NCBI GenBank assembly: GCA_028023455.1
Contig: JAQFVV010006311.1
Location: 1,844,147-1,908,146, forward strand
Direction of reading: 5' to 3'
Length of the DNA stretch: 64,000 nt
Source: Epiperipatus broadwayi
Taxonomy: Eukaryota > Onychophora > Udeonychophora > Euonychophora > Peripatidae
The position numbers were made by a program, and so were the translations under genes. This document shows, in pieces, positions 26,877 through 41,800 of this stretch (positions within the stretch are counted from its first letter, which is position 1; every line of letters starts with the position of its first letter). Under the pieces are notes generated by a model. The model made no database searches and had not been told where the DNA came from. It saw only the letters and a list, made by a program, of their open reading frames with translations.

Positions 26877-29800
26877 GAAGGTAAGAAGTTATATTAGTGC
26901 ATGCACATACATATTTGGATTAATTATTTGTCTTTCAATTATTTTCTGATTCTACAACGAGAAATAATTATATCAATTTTATTTTCCTTTTTTATTTAAA
27001 ATCAATTGTTTAAAGAAATGTGTTTATTATTTTTTTTATCACACATTCTTTTCATCTTCATTAAGATGAAATAAAATGTTAAACTTCAAATCTTGCACAT
27101 ATAATAAGCTAAAGAATCAGATCATGATATTAATTGTCAGGAATGCTTTGATTAAGAAGAAAAATGTCAGAAAATTTGTTCTAAATTTTAAAAATAATTT
27201 TTATTTTAAAATTTGTTTTTTTTTTTTGAAACATAATATTTTACTAATAGTATTAGTATTAATAAAAATGCTTTGTAATCTAAAAAGGATTCAGAAGGAA
27301 TTCTTTTTCGAAAAAGGAACCCTGTTATTATTTTTTTTCTCAAAAGGATATGCTTGTAAAATTGTCAAATGCAAAATAGATATCTCTCTCAAAAACAAAC
27401 TTACTAAAGAGGAAAATTATACAAACAGCAAAAGTTCATAATTGGATAATGCATTCCACTATAATTCTTTTTAAGGAAAGGAGAAATTCCCTCAAAATTT
27501 ACTTTACTAGCTGCTGGAATTATTTGAAAAACATGGATGTGCCAATGTTCAAATCAGCTAGTAAAAATGATATATCTTAAACATATATCATTATGTTGAT
27601 AGTAAATGAAAGAAGTGGAAGTGTAAAGGAATTTCCAATGGAATGTTTAAAAGAAATATTTCAGTCTAAAATTTACAAGAATAAATTCTGTATAAGTAAT
27701 TTTATTTAAATGGACTGATAATTGTTTATATTAAAATCTTTCATTTCAATGGATGCTTTTAAGAAGATATTAGATAACTAAAATGCAAAATATTAAATAA
27801 TATTTTAACCTTAAGAATGCTAATAAATGAATTGTTGAAAAGAAGTGTTTCAATTAAACGTAGTTTAAATAAACATAGATGTATGTATATATTAATTATT
27901 GGAATAGACCTTATAAATTACCTTACATGGAAATGAATTCTTAAGAGAGTAATTAATTGTATCACAAACTCTAAATAATATGTAAATTAATTAAGCGAAC
28001 TGATTAATTAAAACCAAAGAATTTACTCCAGAAAGGTAAGAGAAACAAAAGAGGAGAAGGATATAAAAAGCTAGAGAAAAAGGACTGTTGGCTCTTTCTG
28101 TGGTTGCTGCTACTGTCACTGTGTCCATGAATTGAAGAGCAGTGAAGATCATCAACAAAGGACTTCATTCCCAGGATCTTGATCACTAAGCCGATTAGTG
28201 CTTTTAACAGACAATCTCGGTCTTATTATTATTTTGAAACATTTCAACAGGCTCGTCGAGGGTAGGGTTACAAAGACGATAGATGTTAGTGAAGATAAAG
28301 TGAATAATAGCTTACCTTAACTTTGTAATCATTATTTGCTATTCAGTAATTAACCTGTGAATTAAGCTCACTCAAATGCAGACTTTATATGTGTGTTAAA
28401 GATCAGTATAGTAATTCTTTTTTTCTAATTGTTAATAAATTATTATTGCTAAATATATATATATATATGGGTGCTGTTATTCTGTCAAGTTTATTGTATA
28501 TTTGTTTGTTGGTTACCAGTCATAGTTGGGGACAGACTAAAGAAACTTCTCAAAAATTATAATATTACTTTCAATAAAAAGGAAAGTTTTTTTAATATAT
28601 TATTTCTTCATAACATTTCTGTAATTTAATGTATTACTATTTTCATGTTTACATTATTATAGAAAATAATAATGCAAAATACTGATCAAATAGTTGTTAT
28701 ATTTTTTTATTATTTGAATTTTTATATAAAAAGAAGGAACATTTAATGTAAGAGGTGAATGTTTGAATATATGGTAAGTGTATATGAGAATTCTAATATT
28801 AATTTAATTGAGCTTTTTAAAACTAATAATTAATAGATGTGTTTTAAGCATTAAGTTTATTTATTTATTTTACTTGTTCAAGCAGGAAGGGCAATAAAAT
28901 AATTTACATCAAATTGTAATTACTGTTGATACTAATTTTTATTAAAGTTTAAATATTATTGTCTAAGCCCATTCACAGAATTTTCAGTTTTGGAGTTATT
29001 CTCACCATTTGTGTATTATTTGTTTTTGTTTTTTAATCAATTGAATTAAATTGTTCATTAAAAGTATTTGCATTTAGATTACATCTGGTCTTTGTTTTTT
29101 TATTTTGTGTTTATATTATAAAAATGCTTTTTGAATTTAATGATCCAATCATTTAATTTTGCATTCAAATTGTACCTTATTCATAATATTAACTATTACT
29201 ATTCAGTGATTGAGTTCATTAAGGGCATAATGTAGCTAGGGAAGGTGTAGAATCATCTTTATGCAATTTTACTTTCTGGCATCTGAGTAGAAAAAACATA
29301 ATTGTTATTGTTTATGTATTCTAGGATTAAATATTTGCATGAAATTTAGTAATACCAGACTGCTAAGATATACATTCAATCACACTGTTAAATATTTTTG
29401 ATTCTAATTATTAAATAAAGAATGTGTTGATGCTTATTCTCATTCAAGAGCAATGTGTATGATCTGTTTCTAAGGAATGTGCATTATATACCTACAATTA
29501 GCCACTCAATTGTTATTTATCATATCCATTGTTGATTATATTGTTATCATTTATTGATCCCAGTAGACTTGTAAAAGAATTATTTGATAGCTTATTTAGC
29601 TACAAGCTTAGTTTGATCATATAACTAGGTTCATTTTTTTAATGTTTAGGTAAGAGGTACCATTTGTGAAATATTGCCTCATAATAATGTTCCATTAGTG
29701 TATGAGTATTTTACCTTGATACATCTTTGGTAGCTATGTTATAATGTAGTTGATATAGTGAAGGAAAATACATCTCATTTGAACTATAATTGAGGATCAA

Positions 29801-32800
29801 TTCATGTAAGCCACTCAGATTTGTTACAATATATAAATATATAATCTTGTATGTAAATAATGACTGTTAAATATATTAGTTGTCAATTTATTATTTCATA
29901 AATATATACGTGTATATGTGTGTGGATATGTGCATGCAATGTTTAATTTAACTTATAGGTCACATTATCATATAGAAATTGTCCTTTTATTTTTTAGGTG
30001 CTGGGAAAATGCTGTCAGTTTTCATTTATATTTTATTATCAGTGCTATCTCTGTATTACATCGGTATTTTTTAGATGGTCCACTGAAGATTATATACCTG
30101 AAAGGTCATCATTATTATTTTTGTTTTACTTAATTTTGAAATTTTTTAATTAAAAGTATACTAAAAAAAATATTTACTAATGATTTTGTATTTTTATCAC
30201 TTCTAATCTAAATATTTTGTATATTATGTTTAAAATTATTTATTTATTGTATTAGTACTATTATTTCTAGCTTAATAGTTTTAGAGAGTTTGAGTAATAT
30301 AATTTATCAAAAATTGCAATGTATTTATAATATATTTTATGGAGTTTTTTAAATAAGGAAAAAAATAAGATCTTTTAAAAAATAAATCATAAATATATAA
30401 TAAAAAACAAAATCATTGAAGAAAATTAATGAATAGCTTTAAGATATTTTATAGTTTAGTCTATAAATATCATAAGGAATACATTTTTGTATAGAGAATT
30501 TACTATTTATGTAAAAATATATATTTTTCAAATGTTTATATCAGTCCCAGTAATTTTTATATGACTCTCAGAAAATCACAATCCTTAGTTTGAGAAGTTC
30601 TAATATAGTAAATAATACAATAAGAAATAAAATTTTATTGTATAATGCTTAAAAAATTTAATGCAACCTCAAAAAAAAAAATTATTATAAATCTGGAATA
30701 TAAAAATAAGGTCTGGAAAGCAAGAAGATTCGGGCTCCAAGTCAAATAGGATCTCTTTAGGTTAAAATTATGAAACAAATTCATGTTAATATATCTGACA
30801 TATGCCAATAGCATTGTTATCTCTAATGCAGTTGTGTCTAACTTTTTAACATTTGGATATTTTTATTGATAATTTAATGTAGCTGAACTTCGTACTTTTT
30901 CAGGAATTAAAGAGTGACATCTCTTTGTTATTTTTGGAACTTGAATTAATAAATTGCATTAAAATCATGTATGGTAATGAATTTTTTTAAATTTTATTTC
31001 TGGTAACTTAAGATACTTCAGAATTATTTCTTTTTTTTTTTTTAGCTATTTTAATGCCATAATGCTTGCAGATATTGCTTTATGTTAATTTGATAAAATG
31101 AGCACCAAAATACAAATTTTTATCCAAAATAAAGTGAAATAAAACCCCATTTTCAGAAAGAAAAAAAAAATTAAAACATTTTTCCTATTATGATAATCTT
31201 GACATCATGTAATTATTTTTTTGCTAATCCTTATTTATCAAACAATATTTAATTTTATATATTTGTCTTTGATTAGTTTATACCTAAAATAATTAAAATT
31301 TTTATTGATCCATTCAAAAGTTAATTAATTAGTAATGAGAGTTAGTTTTTTACAACAGATGAATATATAAATATTAGTTTGAAGAAAGTAAATAAACTTT
31401 ATTTTATATTTTTAACATGGTTATGCTTTTAGTTAAAATGATATCTTTAGCTTTTATAAAATCTTTTTTTATTTATAATATATTATAACATTAAACATTA
31501 TTTTTTAAAATTAGTTTTCCAGATTTTTCTGTGAGATGGGACATGATTAAATATCCATTAGAGCAATTAAGACCAGGATCTCAGCCTATACATAGCAAAG
31601 GATCCTTAGTTTGTTCTTATTCTTATAATGGACAAGTGTTGGCAGTGGCTGTGAACCAAAAAATGCCATTCAATTCAAGAATTCTTTTCATTTCAGTAAT
31701 ATCAAAAGAAATTATTGTATGTGACTTAAAAAGTTGTGGAGCTATGGAACCATTCATGGAAAACACAAGGTCTGTTTTTCTTGTACACAAACACACATAT
31801 ATATATATATATGTAAGTTTCAGTGTGTAGTTAGACAGATCGATGGATATTAGAGTTGGCAAGCAATCACAAGTTATTATTAAACAGTAGTCAAGTATTA
31901 TCACCTGTTATAGCATTCTGTTTCTTAGTAATGTTTACTTGCTTTAAGATACTTTATGTATACATGCACTCACACACACACATATAACATCTATTATTAG
32001 TATCTGAAAATAGTAATAATGTAATATGAAATTTAATACTCTTTCTCTTTTTTTTCTATTCTTTAGTAGCATATTCATTTCTTTTTTACCATTAAAAAGA
32101 GAACCATATTATCTGCAAAAATTAATGTTGATAATCTGTATTTTTCATTATATCTATGTTTAATTATTTCATATTTTATAAATTAATCTTAATAGTTTGC
32201 TTTGTAATTTTCTTAGAATATAAACGATATAGGTGATAAAAGACAAACATGCTTGAGACTAATTTCAGTTGTTATTCTATCTGATCTACAATTCTCCAGT
32301 TGATATATATATATCTAACAATTTTCATTATACAATTTATTTAATAATTATAATAAACCATTTTCCAATCCTTTTTTTTTTTAAACTTAAATGATAAATG
32401 TTTTTTTTTTTTTTCATGCTTTTTCAATACCTAAAAAGCTACATATGCTTTCTTGCTCAATCTATATTTATCTCTTTATTTTGAATCAGCAATTCTTTTA
32501 TCATTCTTACATCTTCATTGTATTTCTCTTAATATTGTGTACTTGTTCATCTATATCTTAAGTTATTTGCAATACTATATGAGAATTGTTTGTAGATAAG
32601 TGATGTTGTTGCCATCTATAATTATCGAAATCTATTATTATTTCATTTAAAAAAAAATTAGTGTTACTTCTTGCAATCTTCCAACTCTGTAATTTTTCCT
32701 TCATTAATATTGTTAAAATAATTTATTAACAAAATAAAAGGCCTTTTAATTTTAAAATCATTTCATATACCAGTTTTTCACTTTTAATGTTTTAAAAGCT

Positions 32801-35800
32801 TTGATTTTTCTTTTGTACATATAATTTACATCATTATTCAATGTAATGTTTATTTTCTTTAAATTCTAGTTTTCTAAAGTAAGTATTTAATTTTTCTCCT
32901 TTTTTCTTAACTATTCAGTCTTTATTTTTCTTATTTACCTTTTGTTTTTTATTTTTATTTTTTGGAAACTATTTCTAATGATTTTTTTTGTAATTATTTT
33001 TTAATTATACAGTATTAATTTCTAAAAGTTTTATTTATAATAAATATTTTTATGTAATTTAAAATGTTAATTATGAATATATTAAAATAAATAATAATAT
33101 AGTAAAAGTAAAATATGATGTATATAGAAAAATTCAATATGTATATATATATATATGAAAGTATATGCTTATCACCTGAATGATGAGGATTGCATATTAG
33201 AATATTCATATTAATATATATTTTAATACTAAAAAATATAATCATTATTATTCATTGATATTTTAATGCATTCATATATTATTAATAGTATTCTGTCCCA
33301 TGGACTGGTCCAGAGAGTAGTCACATCATCAATTCATTCATTTTCCCACTCCATTCTCTTCATTGTCCAGCTTTTCAATTCCATGTAACTCTTCCCATCT
33401 CTTATATCATCCAACAGTGTCGATTTTTTCCTCCTTTCTTCTTGTTTCCACTTATCATTTTCTTCAAAACATCTTTCATTAAACTATACTTTTTAATATA
33501 TGTCCAATCCAGTTTCTCTTTCAATTTTTTTCAATCAATCTTTTTTTTTTTCATTTACTCTTTTCAAAACTTCTTCATTTGTTATTTTATTTATCTAACA
33601 GATTTTTTTTTCATTCTTCTCCATGTTCATGTCTCAAAGGCTTCTGGTTCCTAAACTCATTATCCACATTTCACAGCCATACAACAGTACACTCCACACA
33701 TAGCATTTAATTAATCTTTTTCTTAATTCTCTCTTCAAAGGTCTTCAAAATATATTCTTTCTCTTAATAAATGCCTCACTTACCAATACTATTCTTCTTT
33801 TAACTTCATCTTCACCATCATCACTCAACTAACTACCCAAATATCTAAATCTATTTACCTTTGGAACTATGATATTATGGATTTCAATTTGCATTTTTTT
33901 TGCATTCCTCCTATCTATAAATTCTTAGACTTCTCAACAGTAGTTTTCATTCCATATTCCATACATCCTTTTTGCAATTTATTCAACATATTCTGAAGGC
34001 ACTTTTCATCCGCAGTTATTCCTCCACAGTCTAAATAATTATTTAACATGTCTTCTCAATAAATATTAAAAAGAACAGGTGACATACAGCATCCTTATCT
34101 AATTCCTCTTTTTATATTTACTTCTTCAGTCTCATTATTCTCCAGTCTAATTCTGATCCTTTGTCCAGAATACATATTCTAAATCAATCTTCTCTCTTTC
34201 CAAAATCCTTTTTTATTTTTTAAGATGGTCATAAGTTTATTCAAATTACTTTATTAGTGCTTTTTCCAAATCCACAAAACATATACCAATCCCTTTATCT
34301 TTTTCAATATATCTTTCTGCAATTGTTCTAATAACACTAATAGCATCTGTTGTACTTTTCCTTCTCTGAAAATCAAACTGTTCTTCTCCAATATAATACT
34401 TTACCTTCCCATAAATTCTTTGAGTTAAATCCTCAATGAAACTTTAGAAGCATGAATTAACAAACTTATTGTCATGTACTCTTCACATTTAACAGCTTTC
34501 TTCATTTTAGCAATTGAAATCATTATAGTCCTTAAAAAATCTTAAGACCAAACTCCATTATTATATATTAAATTGTAAAGTCCAACTATTTTCTTTATAG
34601 TAAATTCTCCCATTTCTTTCAAAAATTCTATAGGTATAGCAACATATCTAAAAGCCTTACCATCCTTTATTTGTGCAATTGACTTTATTACTTCATAGAA
34701 ATATGTCCATAACTTTATCATCTACTTCAATATCTTCTTTTTTCAAATTCTTAATTAATTGAATTACTTTCTCTTCTAAATAGACACTGAAGATATTCTT
34801 TCCACCTTTTTAATATATCTTTGCTATCAGTTAATCTCTTTTCATTCTTATCCACAGTTTCACTTGGTAACCATGTTTTTTTTTTCTCCCAAGTGACATT
34901 TCTAATTCTATCAAATATTAGATTACACCTGGGTCTCATTTTACGCGATAGATAGGTTCCTCAGAAAACATGCACAAACGAAATAGCGCAAAAATAGACG
35001 TAACTTACATTGAAAAAGGGGGTATGTGGTCTGTGATTTTTCAAAATTCGCATAAAAGCAAAGCACCAACGTAAAATTACTTTAAAATTCGCGCGCAAAA
35101 AAAATAAGGAAATAAAATATGACTAATAAAAAATTTCAAATTTGAAAAAAATTGATACAAGACAAACTTTTTTTAACTATAATATTTAATTTTATTCAAA
35201 ATAATATATTTTTTATGCATAATTTACAGTACAGTAATTTACATTTTTTTATACACGTTTTAATTATTATGATTTTCTGGTGACAACGTAATTAGTAATT
35301 AATCTTTGAGACAATGATTTTATTAATTGTTTACGAAACTCACGATATCCAGACATACAACCATTTAGCTCTCGTTGGAATTTAAGAGCACGTTAATGAT
35401 TAGTGTTATTAATAAGAAAATAATAATTGATTACGTTCTTTTTTAAAAAGCAAAAACAGAATGTGATTTAAAATGCAAAATTAACACGCACAATGTTTGA
35501 ACAGATTTACATTATAATCTTGTAAAATTTAATATGTGTATACATAAAATGTGGAAATCATGATTTTAATTTCATTATTGCATAAAATCTTACTATTATA
35601 AAGCACTGAAAATATTGAAATTACTAAGATGAAAGTCGAATTCCAATAATGTGCTATTACTTTCAATATAACGTAAGTGCGTGGAATTTATTATTTAAAG
35701 TAATAGTGCATTATCCGAAATCGACTTCCGGTGAAACACGAATCGCGTAACTTCAAAATCGTGTTAAATAAGTCCGCGTAAAAAGAAACCCTGGTGTATA

Positions 35801-38800
35801 TCATTTCACTTGTTGAAACATTTCTATCTTTCTACATTCTTGTTTCAACAATGTTTCTTTTGCTAAATCTGTTTTTTTCTTAGCTCATTATTAATTTTTT
35901 TATATAATACACTTTGCCCTTCTTCAGTATTGACCTTCTTCCATTTTCTCCATATTTCCATCTTTTCCAACATATCTTCCGTTATCCAAGGTTGTTTAGC
36001 TTTCTTTAACTGAATATTTCATTTTTTATTGTTTTTAATAATTCTTCTTTAATTCTGCACTAATACTTATCAGAACTGTTAATATAGACCTTATCTTTAT
36101 CGATCCTTTTTATTGCATTTTCACATGTTAAACCAAATTTTCCTTCTCCATTTCACCTAAATCCCATCTTACATATCTTTCCCCTCTTTTTATTCTTTTT
36201 AAACTTAATTTAGTTATAACCAAATTATGATCTGAGTTTATATCAACACCAGGCAAAGCATATATATGTTTAATAATTGTTACTATGGTTTGATTTAAAA
36301 AAACATTAATTATATGAGATATTATAATTCTAAGTATGTACACAGGTCTGAAATAGTAATGTAGCTTGTAGTTGCTTATACATAGATACATCTAATACAT
36401 TTATATTTAAATAATATAAAAGAAGTAAATAAATTTCTTGTATATAGAAAAAAATATCTGTGTATGTGTATATATGTATAGAATATTAATATAAACACAT
36501 ATATGTAGGAATATAATATAATTAACATAATTAATTTGTTAATACAGTTCTGAAAAAGATTGATAATTAGAAAGTGTAAAGACAAATAATAGCAATTAAA
36601 AATATTAATAATTTAAAAGTATAAAAAACAGTATATTATTGTATTATCCATAAAAGAATACCAAATAATGAATGTTTAATAGAACATTACTATGCCTGTC
36701 ACAGAATTTCTTAAGAAGAATGATACTACTGCTTGCATATCAGTGAATTGAAATAGGCTTTAAAATTAACTTCACTTTAAAGAATACATAATAGGAATCA
36801 TTTTTTAATCTGCTACGGTGTTTTTTTTAGAACATATTTTGTACTTTTAATGTGGAAAAAAAAGTTAAATAATTTTTCTATTTTTAAATCTTATTTCTTT
36901 TATAGTTACTGTAATTATTTTTATATTCAAAAATGTTGACCTCTGAACAATTAGTGTTATTAACTTATGTTTTTAATTTTTTGTAGGTATTATTGGATTT
37001 CTGATTGTCAGTGGTCTTCTGATGATGTTTTACTAGTGTGCATTACAAAACAAGGTCTAGTTTGCATTTTTACTCGACTTGGGGAATTATTGATAGTACA
37101 AACTCAGGGATGTTCTATAGACTTAGGTCCATCTTATTTTTTATCTTTACATCCAGTTCATATTGTAAGGTAAATCTTTTGTTTAGTATTTATCTCAACA
37201 ATAAATCTTGACTAGTAGAAAAAATATATTATTGCTAATATTTTTAATATTATTATATCTCTAATTGCAGTTCTTCAAAAAAATCACAGTTTTCACAAGC
37301 AGATTCTACTCCGTCCATAGATTCAACTACTTCAGAGCAAAATTTGATGCGTCAGAGATTCTCCATAGCCACTCATCCTTATTTACCAATAATATTATGT
37401 ACTGATGGCTATATGATAACTGTGATGCAGCCTTTGGGAAAATGGAATGGCAATATTGGCATTTTGAAATTACTAATAAGCGAATCTTCGATGATTTTGA
37501 AATATCTAATGGATACTGAAGATTGCAAAAGCCAAAACTATCCTCAAGATTTTCAGAAATATCCTGAATGTGAATTGGATTCTGTATTGAAAACTTTTCA
37601 TCATCCTTCATATCAGAAATCTTTTATTTTTAGCAATCCTAACAATACTTTAAATTCAACGCAAGATAGTTCTTCAAGTTTATTTCAAACATTCATGAAA
37701 CCATCTCATTACAGTAATATTCCAGATTTAGATTTTGGAAGAATTGATTTTCCTACCTACAATTCTGAAAACTTTCAAACATTTAGTACTGTATCCAAAG
37801 AAAATCTATTTTATGATCATCTTTGTAATTTATGTACTCTTTTATTAAGTGGCTGGGGACTAGTTGTTTCTATAAGTGAAATTTGGACTGTTGAGTTAAA
37901 TGCTTTAACTCTATACTTAGTCAAAAATATAATTAATTTAGCAAAACTACTTATCGCTTTGAAGAGCGAAACATTAGACTTTTTAAATGATACTTTACAA
38001 CCTAATGATTGCCGTCCAAATAACTTATTATTGAAGTTATTTATTCAGCTAATGGGAATGTTATATTTTGATGCTGTGCATCATAATCTTCTTCCATTTA
38101 TTTTTATATTAATTCAAGGATTTATAAATGCTATCCTTTATTATAAATCTTTAGCCTGGAGCAAATCTTATGAAGAGTTACAGCTTTCTTGTTATATAAT
38201 AATTATTTCAGAAAGAACCATTGGAAATGTCTATCAGGAAGTGTTAATTTTAAAGGATGATAAAAATTTATTTAATTGTACAGCTGATATTTTTGAACCT
38301 TCAATATTTCATCAACTAAACTGGAACCAAAGAAATTTTAGGAAGCAATCAGAAATATTGAATTTATCATCTAGACATAATGAAGTGTTTATAAAAAAGT
38401 AAGCTAGATTATTTTTATTTAATTAAACAGTTTTTTTTAAAAATAATATCATTGTTTTTTTGTTTTTTTTTAAATTTAATTATTTAATTACCTTTTTAAA
38501 ACTGTATTATCTAATATCAATACTATCTGTTTATACAGTGCTAAAAAAAAAAAGTCAAATTTTTATTTTTAAATTATTCAACTAAAAAATATGTCAAATG
38601 TTATCTTTTTTATTTATTCACATAATCATAATATAAATCACACATGTTTTTAAGATGACAATCTTTTTATATTGAAAGATTTATGCTTATTTAAAAATTA
38701 CATGCAAAATGGAAAAGTCATTTATTGTTTTAAAGAAAAAATAAAGTCATTCATTAATAAAAAAGTTTAATCTATAGTGTTGTCAAAATAATAAATTACA

Positions 38801-41800
38801 TTAGCTATTTAGAACATATACTAGAATTTTAGTTTTAATATTGTGCATTTTACAAGTTTGTTTTCATTGTCTTAATATTATTATTTTTCTTTCCACTATT
38901 TTGATTAACTAGCAACCTTCTTCAAGACTTTATTTTTTAATCTGTATTTATTTGAAGAAGATTGCTAACAACTCAAAACACTGCAAGAAAATTTTTTATA
39001 TATAAAAGATCTTTTAAAAATAGTATAATATCTTGCTAATAGAAAGAGAGATCAAAAGTTTAATTATTAAGTATAGTAATTTAATTTAGAAAGTTCTTTT
39101 TATCTTTAAAAAAAAAAAATTTTTTTTTTTCAATTTTTTTTTTTTTAAAAAAAAAACTTGAATATGCATAAAATAGAAATATTTCTGCAATTGACTCACA
39201 TAAATCAAAGTTTTAAGTAAAATAAAAGTTTATGAATTTTAACTAAGTCTAAAATCTTCACTTAAAAAAAAAAAGAACTTAAGCTCTAAATTAATATTTG
39301 TGAAGGCTTGCTATTTTTTTTTCCTCTTAAATACGTTTATTTGCATCTGAATAACAAATTCTTGCTTATTTGGAATAGATTATTATAATAATATTTAAAA
39401 AAGTTCTATTTAAAATAATGTTACATATTTTGGTCAAATGATGTTTTTTATCTTAGTAAAACAATTTTCTTTATAGACTTGATTTTGTTAAAAATCACGT
39501 TTAGTAAATCTCATTTTTTTTTTTCCACTTTTATTCTTGACCACACTTACTTATTTAATAATTGGACATGTTATTGCTGTTGTGAAGTTATCAACTAAAT
39601 GATTAAATATGACATTTTTGTAAACACTGTTAAAATGCAATTTTTATGTCACCCATCTTATTATATTTTTATATATTCATTGTTTTATCAATATTTACAA
39701 AGCTTAAAATTACAATTTTTGTTAATATTTATAATAATATAGAGAGAAATTCTATTATAATTTTATTTTTATTGTAGTATTAAGAGCAATAGCATGATTA
39801 ATTAATGGATACCATGCAATAGCATCAATATTATATTTCTGACTAATTTCTACTAATTGGCATTATCAATGAGAGTATTCAATTATACATATATATATAT
39901 ATTTAAAAGCTAAATTTATTTTTTTATATTAATCATGATAATGACTTGCCATTTCAAATATTCTCATATTTTTAATCAAACTAACTTTGTTATGTAACAT
40001 ATAAGTGTGTTACTCATTAAGCACTTACATATTTAGTGATCTATAAAATAGACTAGCTATAAGCTTAAACTCAAAACTATAGTGTGTTTGAAACTTTTTT
40101 TTCTCTTTTATATAGTAAAAGAAGTAAAGTTTGTTGTGATATATATGTGACCAGTGAAGATTAATCAGAAACTAGTCTGGCAATTTGGTTGATAAACCCA
40201 TTGATTTGCTTTTAATAGATGGCTTTGGATAGAGGGATAAATTGGATTATTGTTCTTAATACTGATTTAAGGTTAAGCTGATATAATTATGTGATGCTTT
40301 ATTTGGTATAGTAAAGAAAAAATGATTGTATCTATAATAATAGGCAAATTTTGGCCAGAAGCAAAAATGTAAAAGAATTATGAACAAAAGATATACTGTC
40401 TTTAGTAAAACAATTTGACTAAGAAATACAGATGTGAAAAAATGAAACAACTATGAAACAAATATGAATTATACTATTTTATTTGAAAATGGTAGATATA
40501 ATGTTAAGAAAAAGGTAGTATATAACTAACTTTTGTAGTTATTTTCTAGGTTAGATATAAAAAAGTGAGGTAATCATGATTAAGTGATTAAAGTGGAGAA
40601 TTTTTTTTTGTAAGAAGCATAAGGAATTAAATTATATTTGAATTGCTGAGGATTACAGATTTGAAAAAAAATATATACATTATTTATAATATAATTAAGA
40701 CCTAATTGAATAATCATATTTTATTTTTATACAGTCATGATTTCATGAAAGAAAAGATTTCAATACAATGTGAGAGTTTGAAACATTTTAGTTTAATATC
40801 AATTATAAATAAGGCTTCCTTTGAGGATTTTAAATACGTGACATAGATTTCTAATATATTCAAAGATGGTTGCTAGATACATAAACTATATTCCAGGTTT
40901 TAATTTTGAAAGTATATTATTTTCAGCTTTGAATCCCAAACTATATTGATAAAATCAAAATCCAGAAACTAGTCTAGGGATAGGCATTTAAATGCTCTAT
41001 CATTTGGTTATCATTGATTACTTAAGCTTATAGATGATACTAAAGTAAAGAGATGCTCTTGTTTTAATATATATAGTATATTCTAAAAAAATAATTGATT
41101 TATTAGTTGTATTAATATTTCTAGATAGGAAAAAAAAAACCTACAATTAATAAAGAATTGAGAGTATTAAAATATATAGTTACTGGAGTTAGATCTATTT
41201 AATTATTCAGGCTGTTTGTCTTGGATTCAATATCTTAGAATGTTGTGAACTTTAAACTAGAGTAACGATGTTTTGTAATTTTTTTTCAAAATCTGTCGAC
41301 AGAAGAATAATGAAAAGACAATACTATATATATATGGGTTATTCAACTTCCAAGTCCTAATAGTTTTTGTGGGTTTATTGTTGTTGGATCCACTGGCTAA
41401 TTGAATGACTAACAGGGTTGACTGTAGGCTAGCTACTAGAAATAAAAATTCTTTGCTTATTCAGAAATTCTCAACTACCCAGAACAAAAAAAAAGTTATA
41501 TATGGATATCCTAACTCCTTTATTTTAAAATCGTATTTAAATTACATTCAAATATCAGCCTTTCAAGCTAATTGAGCACGCGCCTTTGAGAGTGTTAAAT
41601 AAATGAATACTTTCCTCTTCAACCCAAGATATAGTATTTATGCAGGAATAAAAATGATCCTCTTATTTGCTCATATAAAAGAATTTGAGTCATAGGAATA
41701 AGAGGATCCTTTTTATTCCTGCATAAATACTATATCTTGGATTGAAGAGGAAAGTATTCATTTATTTAACACTCTCAAAAGGCACGTGCTCAATTAGCTT

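Noticed and set aside
27076-27441. 121-residue plus-strand frame
   Set aside because: Phe/Lys/Ile-rich, no motif, crossing homopolymer T-runs; likely chance in AT-rich DNA.
37980-38160. Membrane segments in the large CPLANE1 exon
   Set aside because: The hydrophobic stretches coincide with the helical solenoid part of the family, so membrane insertion is not supported.
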